A stretch of DNA of 64,000 bases from an uncultured Acetatifactor sp. (GTDB lineage Bacteria; Bacillota; Clostridia; Lachnospirales; Lachnospiraceae). Positions within the stretch are counted from its first letter, which is position 1. Each line of letters begins with the position of its first letter. Shown here in pieces: positions 18,198-27,651 of this stretch. The DNA lies in the NCBI GenBank assembly GCA_910578815.1, contig CAJTSE010000011.1, forward strand, positions 58,686-122,685, given 5' to 3'. The translations under genes and the position numbers were made by a program. Below the pieces are notes generated by a model, which was not told the origin of the DNA, searched no databases, and worked only from the letters and a program-made list of their open reading frames with translations.

Positions 18198-19019
18198 ATG
18201 CAGTACGGACATTTTGATAATGAACACAGAGAATATGTGATAGAAAAGGTTGATCTGCCCACATCCTGGACCAATTACCTTGGGGTGGAGGATATGGCGG
18301 CCGTGGTCAACCATACGGCGGGGGGTATGCTTTTTATAAAAGCCCCGAATATCACAGGATCAGCCGTTTCCGCGGCAACAGTATTCCCATGGACCGCCCT
18401 GGCTACTATATTTATATCAGGGATAATGAGGACGGGGATTATTGCAGTATCTCCTGGCAGCCGGTGGCAAAACCTTTTACGGAGGCGGCTTACCGCTGCC
18501 GGCACGGTATGTCCTATACGGTTTACGAGTGCCGCTGCAGAGGGCTGGAGGCGTCGCAGACCATGTTTATTCCACGGGGAGAAAATGTGCTGCTGTGGGA
18601 TGTGCGGATCAAAAACACGGAAAACCGGGTGCGGGACATCAGCCTGTTTTCTTATCTGGAGTTCTCGTTTCACTCCATTAACATTGACAATCAGAATTTC
18701 CAGATGAGCCTATACTGTGCGGGAAGCTCATACGAGGATGGCATTATAGAGGAAGATCTGTTTTATGAACCGGACGGCTATCAATATTTTACGGCCAGTT
18801 TTGAACCGGACGGTTTTGACTGTATGCGGGATGCTTTTTAGGGGCTCTATCATACAGAGAGTAATCCGGCGGCGGTAATCCGGGGAAACTGCAGCGGTTC
18901 ATTTGAAAAGGGCGGAAACCACTGCGGCAGCCTGCAAAAAAATCTGACCCTGAAGCCGGGTGAAGAGGTGCGCGTCGTCTATATGCTGGACGAGGGCAAC
19001 AGGGAACAGTGTACGAGAC
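18198..19019 (+). pseudogene. Broken GH94 (cellobiose phosphorylase-like) gene, N-terminal part
   Basis: It starts as MQYGHFDNEHREYVI after a GGAGG site, clearly parallel to the intact GH94 enzyme at 5982-8417. The frame shifts around 18330-18360: the sequence continues as MDRPGYYIYIRDNEDGDY in another frame. An in-frame TAG at 18839-18841 interrupts DAF-GLYHTESNPAAVI, and a further stop comes near 19028. About 270 residues of the N-terminal sandwich domain can be followed. The next 200 residues of a normal GH94 protein are missing before the following fragment, so a large deletion also occurred. Confidence 0.85.
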
Positions 19020-19205
19020 GGTGTGTGTAAAGAGCTGCGCGCGGACTGATGACTGCCTGAACCTGGGCGGGGGAGAGAGCGCTATGGTATCTTTCCTGCA
19101 TTACTGGGCGCTGTCTCATTTTCTGACGCTGGCCGAATGGCTGGGGCATACAGAAGACGTGGAGCGCTACACCGAGATGGCGGAGCGGGTCAGAAAAGTG
19201 TGGTG
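19020..19205 (+). pseudogene. Fragment of a GH94 catalytic domain with a damaged active site
   Basis: The residues LNLGGGESAMVSFLHYW and LAEWLGHTEDVERYTEMAE match the region just after the GH94 catalytic motif. The motif itself, normally RADWNDCLN, is damaged by the loss of two bases in the Trp-Asn codons (GCGGACTGATGACTGC), which shifts the frame. It continues the broken GH94 gene after a deletion of the middle part. Confidence 0.75.
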
Positions 19206-19425
19206 CTGTTGTATTATTATCTGGAGAAGTATAAAGGCTAGAGAGGACCGGCCGTGCGCAATATCTGTACCACCCATGTGCTGGATAAGGTGGCGGAGAG
19301 CTTTGTAGAAGACTGCTATGAAGTTCCGGTGGGATTCAAGCATATCTCCGCGAAGATGAATGAGACGGATGCCGTCATCGGCGGAGAGTCCTCAGGAGGT
19401 CTGACGGTGCGGGGGCATGCCGGCA
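19206..19425 (+). pseudogene. Fragment of a phosphoglucomutase/phosphomannomutase gene
   Basis: YYYLEKYKG, a TAG where Trp is expected, then RGPAVRNICTTHVLDK, YEVPVGFKHISAKM and DAVIGGESSGGLTVRGH follow in one frame. The last of these is the sugar-binding loop of alpha-D-phosphohexomutases. Only about 70 residues remain, joined directly to the GH94 fragment on the left and to the next fragment on the right. There is no start codon or ribosome site of its own, so it is a deletion remnant. Confidence 0.8.
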
Positions 19426-19992
19426 GGCTATATGGCGTAACGCAAGGAGAAGGACGGCGGGGAACAACGTCTGATCTGCTCCCGCTTTGTGTTTCGGGAC
19501 AGGGAGGGAATCGAAGGATTGCTTACATTGGCCAAAACCATGCAGGCGGACCACAGGAGCATTGTTTTTACGCTGCCTGCCTCGATCTGTCTGGAACCGA
19601 TGATTGACGAGTGGTCCTTGGGGGCTTTCAGACGTAACGAGGCAAGTTTGGGAATGGTACGCTTTGTGAATGCGGAGGCGGCTTTGAAGGCGGCAAGCTA
19701 CCGTGGGAACGCCAGGCTGACCCTGGAAATCCTGGACAGTCAGATTGCGGAGAATAATGCTCATTTTACCGTATGCTTTGAAGAAGGGAAAGCACTGTCC
19801 GTCAGGCGTGATGCTGGGGAAAAAGCAGCGATTCACATGGATATTTCGGAATTTTCCAGATTTCTGATCGGTGCGGCAGATGTATCCGCGCTGGCGTTCA
19901 TCCGCAGGGTATACGGATATTCGCGGGAGGATCTGGAGCTGCTGGGACATATCTTTTATCATAAGCCCTGTTTTTTGACGGAATACTTTTAA
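19426..19992 (+). pseudogene. 3' part of an Eis-like GNAT/SCP2 acetyltransferase gene
   Basis: The frame reads RKEKDGGEQRLICSRF, then VFRDREGIEGLL, SIVFTLPASICLEPMIDEWSLG and MVRFVNAEAALKAA, and it ends in a domain (LEILDSQIAENNAHFTVCFE, then ISEFSRFLIGAADVSAL) like the SCP2-type C-terminal domain of Eis family acetyltransferases. About 185 residues remain. The GNAT core with the acetyl-CoA site is missing. A GTG at 19489 could start translation of this frame but has no good ribosome site. Confidence 0.7.
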
Positions 19993-19998
19993 AGGGAC

Positions 19999-20040
19999 AA
20001 AAAAGGCCCCGCTGCGTGCTGTAGACGGGGCTCTTTTTTA
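19999..20040. terminator. Bidirectional terminator between the pseudogene cluster and the aryl-acid operon
   Basis: GCCCCG (20006-20011) pairs with CGGGGC (20026-20031) inside an A6 run on the left and a T6 run on the right. It would end the minus-strand operon just after the ACT gene and plus-strand transcripts from the pseudogene region. Confidence 0.85.
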
Positions 20041-20043
20041 CTT

Positions 20044-20475
20044 TCAGTGCAGTCCCAGGTCCTCTCCTGTGATGGTGCCGATTCCGTTCTCGTCCAGAAC
20101 GGCGGAAAGCCCTTCCGTGTCCGCTACCCGGAAGATCATGCAGGCCTGCCCGTTTTTCTGTCCGAAGACGGAGTACATGTATTCCACGTCGATTCCGGCG
20201 CGGGAGATTACGCTGAGAACCTTGCTTAAGCCTCCCGGTGTGTCGGATACTGCTACGCCCACCACAGGGGTCATGGTCAGGATGAAGCCCTGTTCCAACA
20301 GAATGGAGGATGCCCTTGAGGAATCGTCAACGATCAGCCGCAGGACGCCGTAATCTGCGGTTTCTGCGATGTTGATGGCTCGCATGTTCACCTGATTCTC
20401 CGAAAGGATGCCGGTAATGTCCGCAAGCTGCCCGGCCTTATTTTCCAAAAAGACTGAAATTTGAGGTATTGTCAT
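20044..20475 (-). CDS. Tandem ACT domain protein
   Basis: A 143-residue protein made of two ACT-like units: ISVFLENKAGQLADITGIL at the start, and VAVSDTPGGLSKVLSVISRAG from about residue 70. ACT domains bind amino acids and act as allosteric or regulatory modules. The start at 20475 has AGGAGG seven bases before it. It is the last gene of the minus-strand operon, 67 bases after phenylacetate-CoA ligase, a pairing often seen in Clostridia and Archaea. It probably senses an amino acid connected with aryl-2-oxoacid oxidation. Confidence 0.88.
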   Translation of the reverse strand: MTIPQISVFLENKAGQLADITGILSENQVNMRAINIAETADYGVLRLIVDDSSRASSILLEQGFILTMTPVVGVAVSDTPGGLSKVLSVISRAGIDVEYMYSVFGQKNGQACMIFRVADTEGLSAVLDENGIGTITGEDLGLH

Positions 20476-20542
20476 ATCTGCCTCCTTTTGCGCCGTTTGG
20501 CGCATCATAGTGAATTTAATATGTTATTTTATTCCCTGTCAG

Positions 20543-21841
20543 TTAAATTTTCCGCTTGTCGATGACGCGTACTGCCTTGCCTTCGCTGCGGGTGATGGAC
20601 TTGGGCGCCACCAGCCGTACCTTTGCGTAAATGCCCAGCATGGCCTTTAAGGCGGACACCAGTCCCTTTTCCATTTCCGTGATCTTACCCAGATTATCGG
20701 AGAAGTTTTCGGGAGTCATTTCCACCATCACCTCAAGGGTATCGGAATTGTTAATACGATCTACAATGATTTGGTAATTTGCGGGGTAACCCTGCTCTAA
20801 AAGCACCGTCTCAATCTGGGACGGGAAGACATTCACACCCTTGACGATCAGCATATCATCGCTTCTGCCCATGGGCTTGCTCATTTTTATATGGGTACGG
20901 CCGCAGGAACATTTCCCTCTGGTGAGTACACAGATGTCTCTGGTGCGGTAGCGAAGGAGAGGAAAAGCCTCTTTGGTAATGGCAGTAAATACCAGTTCCC
21001 CCTTACTGCCTTCGGGGAGGACCTCCCCGGTATCAGGGTCAATAATTTCCGCAATAAAATGATCCTCGTTGATGTGCATGCCCGTCTGTTCACTGCACTC
21101 GAAGGCAACACCGGGACCGCTGGTCTCCGTAAGTCCGTAAATGTCGTAAGCCTTGATTCCCAGCTTGTTCTGTATATCCTGGCGCATTTCTTCACTCCAG
21201 GCTTCCGCGCCGAAAATGCCGGCCTTTAATTTGATCTTGTCCCGCAGTCCCCGTTCCTGGATACTCTCTGCCAAAAAAGCGGCGTAGGAAGGGGTACAGC
21301 AGAGAATGGTAGCTTCCAGGTCCACCATGAACTGCAGCTGCCGGTCCGTATTGCCTGAAGACATGGGGAGAGTAAGGCATCCCACCTTGTGGCTGCCGCC
21401 GTTTAAGCCGGGGCCTCCGGTAAAGAGACCATAGCCATAACAGATATGACATACATCCTCATTGGTGCCGCCTGCGGCCATAATGGCCCTGGCACAGCAG
21501 TCTTCCCATAGGTCCAAATCATGTTGTGTATAAAAGGCCACTACCCGGCGGCCGGTGGTGCCTGACGTAGACTGAATGCGGACACAGTCCTTAAGCGGTT
21601 TTGCCAGCAGGCCGTAAGGATAAGCCTCACGTAGATCGTCCTTTGTCAAAAACGGCAGCTTGTGCAGATCCTCCACACTCTGAATATCTTCGGGAGCAAC
21701 TCCCTTTGACTCCATCTTTGCGCGGTAATAGGGCACGTTGTCCCATACATGGCGCACCTGCCTGACAAGGCGTTCGTTCTGCCAGGCAAGAATTTGTTCT
21801 CTGCTTGCAGTTTCAATTTTTTTTTGATAATACTGTCCCAT
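20543..21841 (-). CDS. paaK: Phenylacetate-CoA ligase family protein
   Basis: A 432-residue adenylate-forming enzyme. Typical parts: YYRAKMESKGVAPEDI at the N-terminus, the ATP-binding loop STSGTTGRRVV, YGLTETSGPGVAFEC, LLRYRTRDICVL, and SDDMLIVKGVNVFPSQIE near the C-terminus. Members activate phenylacetate or related arylacetates to CoA thioesters, or run in the acid-forming direction to make ATP. The position directly after iorAB suggests handling of the aryl-acetyl groups those subunits produce. An AAGGAG site lies six bases before the start. Confidence 0.9.
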   Translation of the reverse strand: MGQYYQKKIETASREQILAWQNERLVRQVRHVWDNVPYYRAKMESKGVAPEDIQSVEDLHKLPFLTKDDLREAYPYGLLAKPLKDCVRIQSTSGTTGRRVVAFYTQHDLDLWEDCCARAIMAAGGTNEDVCHICYGYGLFTGGPGLNGGSHKVGCLTLPMSSGNTDRQLQFMVDLEATILCCTPSYAAFLAESIQERGLRDKIKLKAGIFGAEAWSEEMRQDIQNKLGIKAYDIYGLTETSGPGVAFECSEQTGMHINEDHFIAEIIDPDTGEVLPEGSKGELVFTAITKEAFPLLRYRTRDICVLTRGKCSCGRTHIKMSKPMGRSDDMLIVKGVNVFPSQIETVLLEQGYPANYQIIVDRINNSDTLEVMVEMTPENFSDNLGKITEMEKGLVSALKAMLGIYAKVRLVAPKSITRSEGKAVRVIDKRKI

Positions 21842-21937
21842 GTCTTTGCTCCTTCTGCTTTTTCTATACGTTGGATCATAGCAAAATGTTTTACAGGCAG
21901 TTTCACAATCGGCGATTAATACAATAAGTGTATCAGT

Positions 21938-22510
21938 TTAACAGGAAGCTCCCGATGCAAAAGCCTTTTTGTTCATTTCCAGGAATTTCGGCGGGACGCT
22001 GCGCTCAATCGCTTCCATCCACTCAGCCTCTGTAAAATCAAAGTGTCTGGAAAGTCTGCCCATGAGGACCAGATTTACGGCCTTGCTGCTCCCGGCTTCC
22101 TCCGCCAGAGTGAGGGCATCCAGAGCATCTACATGAATTCCCATTTCCTCCATTTTCTGAACCAGATTTTCCGGGTAAAACGCCGTGCCGGCAATTACCG
22201 GCATAGGGTTGATCTGCTGGCTGTTGACGATAATCTGGCCGTCAGGCTTTAAATATTCCGTATAGCGGGCCGCTTCCAGCAGCTCGAAGGAAAGAATACA
22301 GTCCGCCTGACCCTTGTCTATAATGGGGGAAAAGACCTTATCTCCCCAGCGGACATAAGTGACCACGCTGCCCCCCCGCTGGCTCATGCCGTGTACCTCG
22401 CTGACCTTCACGTCATATCCCCGGCCAAGGAGCAGACGCCCCAGCAGCTTGCTGGCAAGCAGGGTGCCCTGTCCCCCCACGCCTACAATCATAATATTTT
22501 TTGTTTCCAT
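21938..22510 (-). CDS. iorB: Indolepyruvate:ferredoxin oxidoreductase, beta subunit
   Basis: A 190-residue gamma-domain subunit of the 2-oxoacid:ferredoxin oxidoreductase family. Signature parts are IMIVGVGGQGTLLASKLL and VSEVHGMSQRGGSVVTYVRWG. It pairs with the alpha subunit encoded just upstream (83 bases apart) to oxidise aryl pyruvates (indolepyruvate, phenylpyruvate, 4-hydroxyphenylpyruvate) to aryl-acetyl-CoA, reducing ferredoxin. Confidence 0.92.
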   Translation of the reverse strand: METKNIMIVGVGGQGTLLASKLLGRLLLGRGYDVKVSEVHGMSQRGGSVVTYVRWGDKVFSPIIDKGQADCILSFELLEAARYTEYLKPDGQIIVNSQQINPMPVIAGTAFYPENLVQKMEEMGIHVDALDALTLAEEAGSSKAVNLVLMGRLSRHFDFTEAEWMEAIERSVPPKFLEMNKKAFASGASC

Positions 22511-22593
22511 AATATAACCATGCCTTTCCGTAGCCTGCGAACCTGGGCCGCAGGCACAATATTTGCAAGAAGAATAAGTTCGTCTGCCATTCC

Positions 22594-24318
22594 TTATAAT
22601 GCGCCGAACTTACAGAGCTGCCTGCAAACGCCGCAGCCCACGCAGAGGGTGGCGTCAATCTTTATCTTTCCGTTCTCCATGCTGATGGCAGGGCAGCCGA
22701 TATTCATACAAGCCTTGCAGCCCTTACACTTTTCCGGATCGGCGCAGATGGGCCCTGGATGTTTTACATATTTTAACAGTGCGCAGGGACGGCGGGAAAT
22801 AATGACGGAAGGCTCCGCCGCGGCGAGCTCTTCCCGGAGGGCCGTTTCACAGGCTTCCATGTCGTAGGGATCCACTACCCGTACCCGTTTGATTCCCACG
22901 GCATGGCAGAGGCTCTCCAAGTCAATTTTCGTACAGGGGTCCCCTTTCAGGTTGCGGCCTGTGGTGGGATTCTGTTGATGGCCCGTCATGCCGGTGATGG
23001 AATTATCCAGTATAATTACCGTGGAATTTGATTCGTTGTAAGCAATATTAATCAGGCCGGTGACACCGGAATGAATGAAAGTGGAGTCGCCGATGACGGC
23101 TACGGTTTTCCCGGCGTTTTCTTCCTCCCCGGCTTTGACAAAGCCGTGAAGGCCCGATACGGAAGCACCCATACAGATCGTAGTGTCGATGGCTCCCAGG
23201 GGCGGAACGGCGCCCAGGGTATAACAGCCGATGTCCCCCAGTACCGTCAGCTTCATTTTTTTCAGGACATAAAAGATACTGCGGTGAGGACAGCCGGCGC
23301 ACATGACCGGCGGCCTTCCGGGAATTTCCTCGGCAGGAGCAGGGCCGACCTGTACCGTGACGCCCAGTTTTTCCTTCACCAGATTTTGGCTTAGCTCGCC
23401 GATATTGGAAAACAGTTCCTTACCCGATACCGAAAGGCCAAGGCTTTGACAATGGGTTTCAATAAAGCCGTCCAGCTCTTCCACCACTACAAGTTTGTGA
23501 ACGGAAGCCGCAAAGTCTATTATTTTTTGCTCCGGCAGGGGCCAGATCATCCCCAGCTTCAATACAGGGTATGTATCACCAAAGGCCTCTTTTACATACT
23601 GGTAGCTGGTGGAAGAGGTGATGATACCTAAGGAGGTATCCCGTCCCGGCTCCACACGGTTGATTTTCGTAGTCTCTGCCCAGGCTGTCAGGGCTTTGGT
23701 GCGTGTCTCCACTACCGGGTGCTGCCTTTTGGCATTGGCCGGCATCATGATATATTTTGCCGGGTTCTTTTCGTATTTTTTCCGCTCCGGCGTCATCCGT
23801 TCCCCGGTTTCTACCACGCTTTGGGAATGGCTGACCCGTGTACACATCTTAATTAAGACAGCAGTGTCATATTTTTCTGAAAGCTCATAGGCAAGCCGGG
23901 CAAATTCATAAGCCTCTGCGGAATCCGAAGGCTCCAGCATGGGGAGCTTTGATGCCCTGGCATAATGGCGGGAATCCTGCTCGTTCTGGGAGCTGTGCAT
24001 ACCAGCATCGTCTGCTACACCAATCACAAGCCCTGCGTTGACACCGGTATAGGAGATGGTAAAGAGCGGGTCTGCCGCCACGTTTAATCCCACATGCTTC
24101 ATGGCACAAAAGCTCCGCTTTCCGGCCAGGGAAGCGCCAAAGGCAGCTTCCAGGGCAACTTTTTCGTTTGGAGCCCATTCTGCGTAAACTTCGTCATATT
24201 TTGCCGCGCACTCGGTAATCTCCGTGCTGGGCGTTCCGGGATAGCTGGATACAAAGCCGCATCCTGCCTCATAAAGACCTCTGGCAACCGCTTCGTTGCC
24301 AAGCATTAATGTTTTCAT
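22594..24318 (-). CDS. iorA: Indolepyruvate:ferredoxin oxidoreductase, alpha subunit
   Basis: A 574-residue subunit. The pyruvate-binding N-terminal domain has GCGFVSSYPGTPSTEI, and ADDAGMHSSQNEQDSR follows. The thiamine diphosphate domain has MCAGCPHRSIF, GDIGCYTLG and GDSTFIHSGVTGLINIAYN. The C-terminus holds two ferredoxin clusters, CKGCKACMNIGCP and CVGCGVCRQLC, the second pair completing the electron path. It starts after AGGAGG and lies 12 bases downstream of the symporter gene, so the genes are co-transcribed. The reaction is anaerobic oxidation of transaminated aromatic amino acids. Confidence 0.95.
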   Translation of the reverse strand: MKTLMLGNEAVARGLYEAGCGFVSSYPGTPSTEITECAAKYDEVYAEWAPNEKVALEAAFGASLAGKRSFCAMKHVGLNVAADPLFTISYTGVNAGLVIGVADDAGMHSSQNEQDSRHYARASKLPMLEPSDSAEAYEFARLAYELSEKYDTAVLIKMCTRVSHSQSVVETGERMTPERKKYEKNPAKYIMMPANAKRQHPVVETRTKALTAWAETTKINRVEPGRDTSLGIITSSTSYQYVKEAFGDTYPVLKLGMIWPLPEQKIIDFAASVHKLVVVEELDGFIETHCQSLGLSVSGKELFSNIGELSQNLVKEKLGVTVQVGPAPAEEIPGRPPVMCAGCPHRSIFYVLKKMKLTVLGDIGCYTLGAVPPLGAIDTTICMGASVSGLHGFVKAGEEENAGKTVAVIGDSTFIHSGVTGLINIAYNESNSTVIILDNSITGMTGHQQNPTTGRNLKGDPCTKIDLESLCHAVGIKRVRVVDPYDMEACETALREELAAAEPSVIISRRPCALLKYVKHPGPICADPEKCKGCKACMNIGCPAISMENGKIKIDATLCVGCGVCRQLCKFGAL

Positions 24319-24330
24319 TTGTCCTCCTAA

Positions 24331-25884
24331 TTAATTTGTTTGTTCGCCGATGGAATCCGTGACCGAAACCGTCACCTTTTTCTCGTAGCAGGAGAAGATT
24401 TCCTGCAGTTTTTCCTTTGCCGGTGCCTTTGTAAACAGGCTCACCACAGGTACAATCACAAGCCCAGCCAGCATGCAGAAGGCGCCGGCATTGATGGGAG
24501 ACTGCAGGTATGCCGGAAAAGCGGAACGGAAAAAGATATTGGCCAGCATGATTACTGAAGAGAATAAGAAGCTCACCCAGCAGGCTGCTTTTGTGGTTCG
24601 CTTCCAATATAACCCGTAGAGGAAGGGGGCAAGGAAAGCACCGGCCAGGGCACCCCAGCTCACTCCCATCAGCTGCGCAATGAAGGTGACGTTGGAATGA
24701 TACTGGATTAAGGCCAGTACAACGGAAATGGCAATAAATGCCACCAGAAGAACACGCATCCATTTCACCTGCTTCTTCTCATCCATTTCCTTTATTATAT
24801 TACCTTTTATAAAGTCCAGCGTCAAGGTGGAGCTTGATGCCAAAACCAGGGAGGAAAGGGTGGACATGGATGCGGAAAGCACCAGGATCACCACCACTGC
24901 AATGAGAATTGTCGGAAGCCCTGAGAGCATGGTGGGCACCACGGAGTCGTAGCCGTTTGCGCCAATGTCTACCTTGTCGCTGAAAAGCCGGCCGAAGCCG
25001 CCAAGAAAATAGCAGCCTCCCGCAACGATCAGGGCAAAAACAGTAGAAATAATCATGCCCTTATTGATGGCACTTTCACTTTTAATGGCATAAAATTTCT
25101 GTACCATCTGAGGAAGTCCCCAGGTTCCCAGGCTGGTAAGGATCACCACTCCCAGAAGCCCTGCAGGATCCGGGCCGAAGAAAGAATTAAATACTCCCGG
25201 CGCGGCGGAAACGGACGGATCGCTGACTGCAGAAAGTTTTTCAAGAGCCGTAAGGAATCCGCCCTGACTGCTTAATACTGCGGCGATCACGGCAATGATA
25301 CCGAAGATCATGATAATGCCCTGAATAAAATCATTGATGGCGGTAGCCATATAGCCCCCGGCAATGACATAGATGCCGGTGAGCACTGCCATCACAATGA
25401 CGCAAACGCTGTAATCAATGTCAAAGGCCATGCCAAACAGACGGCTCAAGCCGTTATAGAGGCTGGCGGTATAGGGGATCAGGAAGATAAAGATGATTGC
25501 CGAGGCCGCCAGCTTTAAGGGTTTACTGCCAAAGCGCTGTCCGAAAAATTCCGGCATGGTGGCACTGTTTAAATGCTGGGTCATAATGCGGGTACGCCGT
25601 CCCAGTATCGCCCAGGCTAAGAGAGAGCCTAAAAAGGCGTTCCCCAGTCCGGCCCAGGTAGCGGCAATTCCGTATTTCCAGCCGAACTGTCCTGCATAAC
25701 CCACGAAGACCACGGCGGAAAAATAGCTGGTTCCATAGGCAAAGGCGGTAAGCCAGGGGCCCACGCTCCTGCCTCCCAGTACGAATCCGTTTACGTCGGT
25801 GGCATGACGGCGGCAGTAGAAACCGATGCCGATCATGACGCCGAAGAAAACAATCAACATAAAAAGCTTGATAAAAAGATCCAT
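24331..25884 (-). CDS. Sodium:solute symporter (SSS family)
   Basis: A 517-residue membrane protein with about 13 hydrophobic segments. Family marks are VLGGRSVGPWLTAFAYGTSYFSA near residue 40, ATMPEFFGQRFGSK, and a Na+-binding-type serine-rich segment LSASMSTLSSLVLASSSTLT. SSS members import sugars, amino acids, pantothenate or organic acids with Na+. Its place between an acyl-CoA ligase and iorA points to uptake of an aromatic or related acid, but the substrate cannot be read out. A GGGAGGG site precedes the start, and there are 20 bases to the ligase gene. Confidence 0.88.
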   Translation of the reverse strand: MDLFIKLFMLIVFFGVMIGIGFYCRRHATDVNGFVLGGRSVGPWLTAFAYGTSYFSAVVFVGYAGQFGWKYGIAATWAGLGNAFLGSLLAWAILGRRTRIMTQHLNSATMPEFFGQRFGSKPLKLAASAIIFIFLIPYTASLYNGLSRLFGMAFDIDYSVCVIVMAVLTGIYVIAGGYMATAINDFIQGIIMIFGIIAVIAAVLSSQGGFLTALEKLSAVSDPSVSAAPGVFNSFFGPDPAGLLGVVILTSLGTWGLPQMVQKFYAIKSESAINKGMIISTVFALIVAGGCYFLGGFGRLFSDKVDIGANGYDSVVPTMLSGLPTILIAVVVILVLSASMSTLSSLVLASSSTLTLDFIKGNIIKEMDEKKQVKWMRVLLVAFIAISVVLALIQYHSNVTFIAQLMGVSWGALAGAFLAPFLYGLYWKRTTKAACWVSFLFSSVIMLANIFFRSAFPAYLQSPINAGAFCMLAGLVIVPVVSLFTKAPAKEKLQEIFSCYEKKVTVSVTDSIGEQTN

Positions 25885-25904
25885 GTAAAACCCTCCCGTT
25901 TTCT

Positions 25905-27542
25905 CTAATTGTTTATCTGCGCTTCCACCAGACTGCCGTGGCAGTACCGTTCTCTGAGAAGCGGCTTTTCTATCTTTCCCGTAGGATTTCTGGGTACTTT
26001 GTCAAAAATAATTTTTCTGGGACGCTTATACCTGGGAAGATCCCTGCAGAATTCCATGATTTCACCTTCCGTGCAGGAAATACCTTCTTTCAGTTCGACG
26101 ATAGCCGCCGCAATTTCACCCAGCCTTGAATCCGGCAGTCCGATCACGGCCACGTCTTTAATTTTTTCGCTCCGCCGAAGGAAATCTTCTATCTGTACCG
26201 GATAGAGGTTTTCGCCGCCGGAAATGATAACGTCTTTTTTTCTGTCAACTAGGTAAATAAAGCCGTCCTCGTCCATGCGGGCCATATCTCCCGTGTATAG
26301 CCATCCGTCTTTTAAAACCTCATCTGTGGCCTGGGGATTTTTGTAGTAGCAGAGCATGACTCCCGGACCATGGACAATTAGTTCGCCTACTTCACCCTGA
26401 GCCGTATCTTTTCCCTCATCATCTACGATTCGCGCCTCCCAGTGATAACCGGGCTTTCCGATAGCGCCTACCTTATGTATGTTTTCCACGCCCAGATGCA
26501 CACAGCCGGGGCCGATGGATTCGCTGAGGCCATAGTTAGTGTCGTACTGGTGATGGGGGAAATGCTTCTTCCAGCGCTGGATCAGGCTGGGGGGGACGGG
26601 CTGGGCCCCGATGTGCATTAACCGCCACTGTTCCAGAAGATAATGCTCCATATCCACTTTCCCAGAATCAATGGCGTCCAGAAGGTCCTGGGCCCAGGGT
26701 ACCAGAAGCCACACCAGGGTACATTTTTCTTCCGTAACTGCCCGGAGAATCCATTCCGGCTTCACGCCCCGAAGCAGGACGGCTTTGCCGGCCGTGATCA
26801 GGGAGCCAAACCAGTGCATTTTTGCTCCGGTGTGGTAAAGGGGCGGAATGCAGAGGAACACGTCGTCCCTGGTCTGTCCGTGATGTTTCTGCTCCGTCTC
26901 GCAGGAGGAGCGCAGCGCCCGGTGGTTATGCAGGATGGCTTTGGGAAAGCCGGTGGTACCTGAAGAAAAATAAATTGCCGCGTTATCCGTTTCTTCCAGA
27001 GCCACAGGGGGCGCGCTGGAAGAGCAGAAGCCTGTCAGCTTCAGGCAGTCTTCCGTGTAGGCAGGACCGTCCGGACCTGGGAAGAACATCATACGTACCC
27101 TTGGCAGGTCCTCTGCAATGGCGTCCATACGGCTGATAAATTCCGGTCCGAAGACCAGGGCTTCCACGTCTGCAAGCTCCAGGCAGTACTTAATCTCTTC
27201 CGCAGAGTAGCGGAAATTCATAGGTACAGCCACACAACCGGCCTTCAGAATACCGAAGTAGACAGGCAGCCATTCCAGGCAGTTCATCATTAGAATGCCC
27301 ACCTTTGTTTCGCGCTTCAGCCCCCGGCTTAACAGCAGATTGGCAAAACGGTTGGCTCGTCTGTCAAAGTCTGCCCAGCTTAATTCCCGGCGGTAGGGTG
27401 CCCCGTTTCCCGCACTTTCGATCAGGCTTGCCTCCCGCCAGGTCACGGCGCTGTCACGCTCCTGGGAGGGATTTAATTCCACCAGGGCCGTATCAGAGCC
27501 GTACAGGCGGGCGTTCCGCTCCAAAAATTCAGTAATTACCAT
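25905..27542 (-). CDS. Acyl-CoA synthetase (AMP-forming, class I adenylate-forming enzyme)
   Basis: A 545-residue ligase. Motifs in order: VPMNFRYSAEEIKYCLE, the P-loop-like IYFSSGTTGFPKAILH near residue 185, YGLSESIGPGCVHLG, WLYTGDMARMDEDGFIYLVDRKKDVIISGGENLYP, and the C-terminal Lys in RNPTGKIEKPLL. It would activate an imported acid to its CoA thioester. A 20-residue Ser/Glu-rich insertion near residues 25-45 separates the first two family strands. It is second in the operon, and a strong GGAG site precedes it. Acid specificity (fatty, aryl or cinnamate type) is unknown. Confidence 0.9.
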   Translation of the reverse strand: MVITEFLERNARLYGSDTALVELNPSQERDSAVTWREASLIESAGNGAPYRRELSWADFDRRANRFANLLLSRGLKRETKVGILMMNCLEWLPVYFGILKAGCVAVPMNFRYSAEEIKYCLELADVEALVFGPEFISRMDAIAEDLPRVRMMFFPGPDGPAYTEDCLKLTGFCSSSAPPVALEETDNAAIYFSSGTTGFPKAILHNHRALRSSCETEQKHHGQTRDDVFLCIPPLYHTGAKMHWFGSLITAGKAVLLRGVKPEWILRAVTEEKCTLVWLLVPWAQDLLDAIDSGKVDMEHYLLEQWRLMHIGAQPVPPSLIQRWKKHFPHHQYDTNYGLSESIGPGCVHLGVENIHKVGAIGKPGYHWEARIVDDEGKDTAQGEVGELIVHGPGVMLCYYKNPQATDEVLKDGWLYTGDMARMDEDGFIYLVDRKKDVIISGGENLYPVQIEDFLRRSEKIKDVAVIGLPDSRLGEIAAAIVELKEGISCTEGEIMEFCRDLPRYKRPRKIIFDKVPRNPTGKIEKPLLRERYCHGSLVEAQINN

Positions 27543-27651
27543 GATATGGTTCTCCTTTTTCTCTCGTTGTGTTATAGCGTATTGTCCACAGTCCGGTTAC
27601 AATCCGAACGTTTTGCAGATTTCTATAGCTTCGCTATAGGGACAGGCGGCA

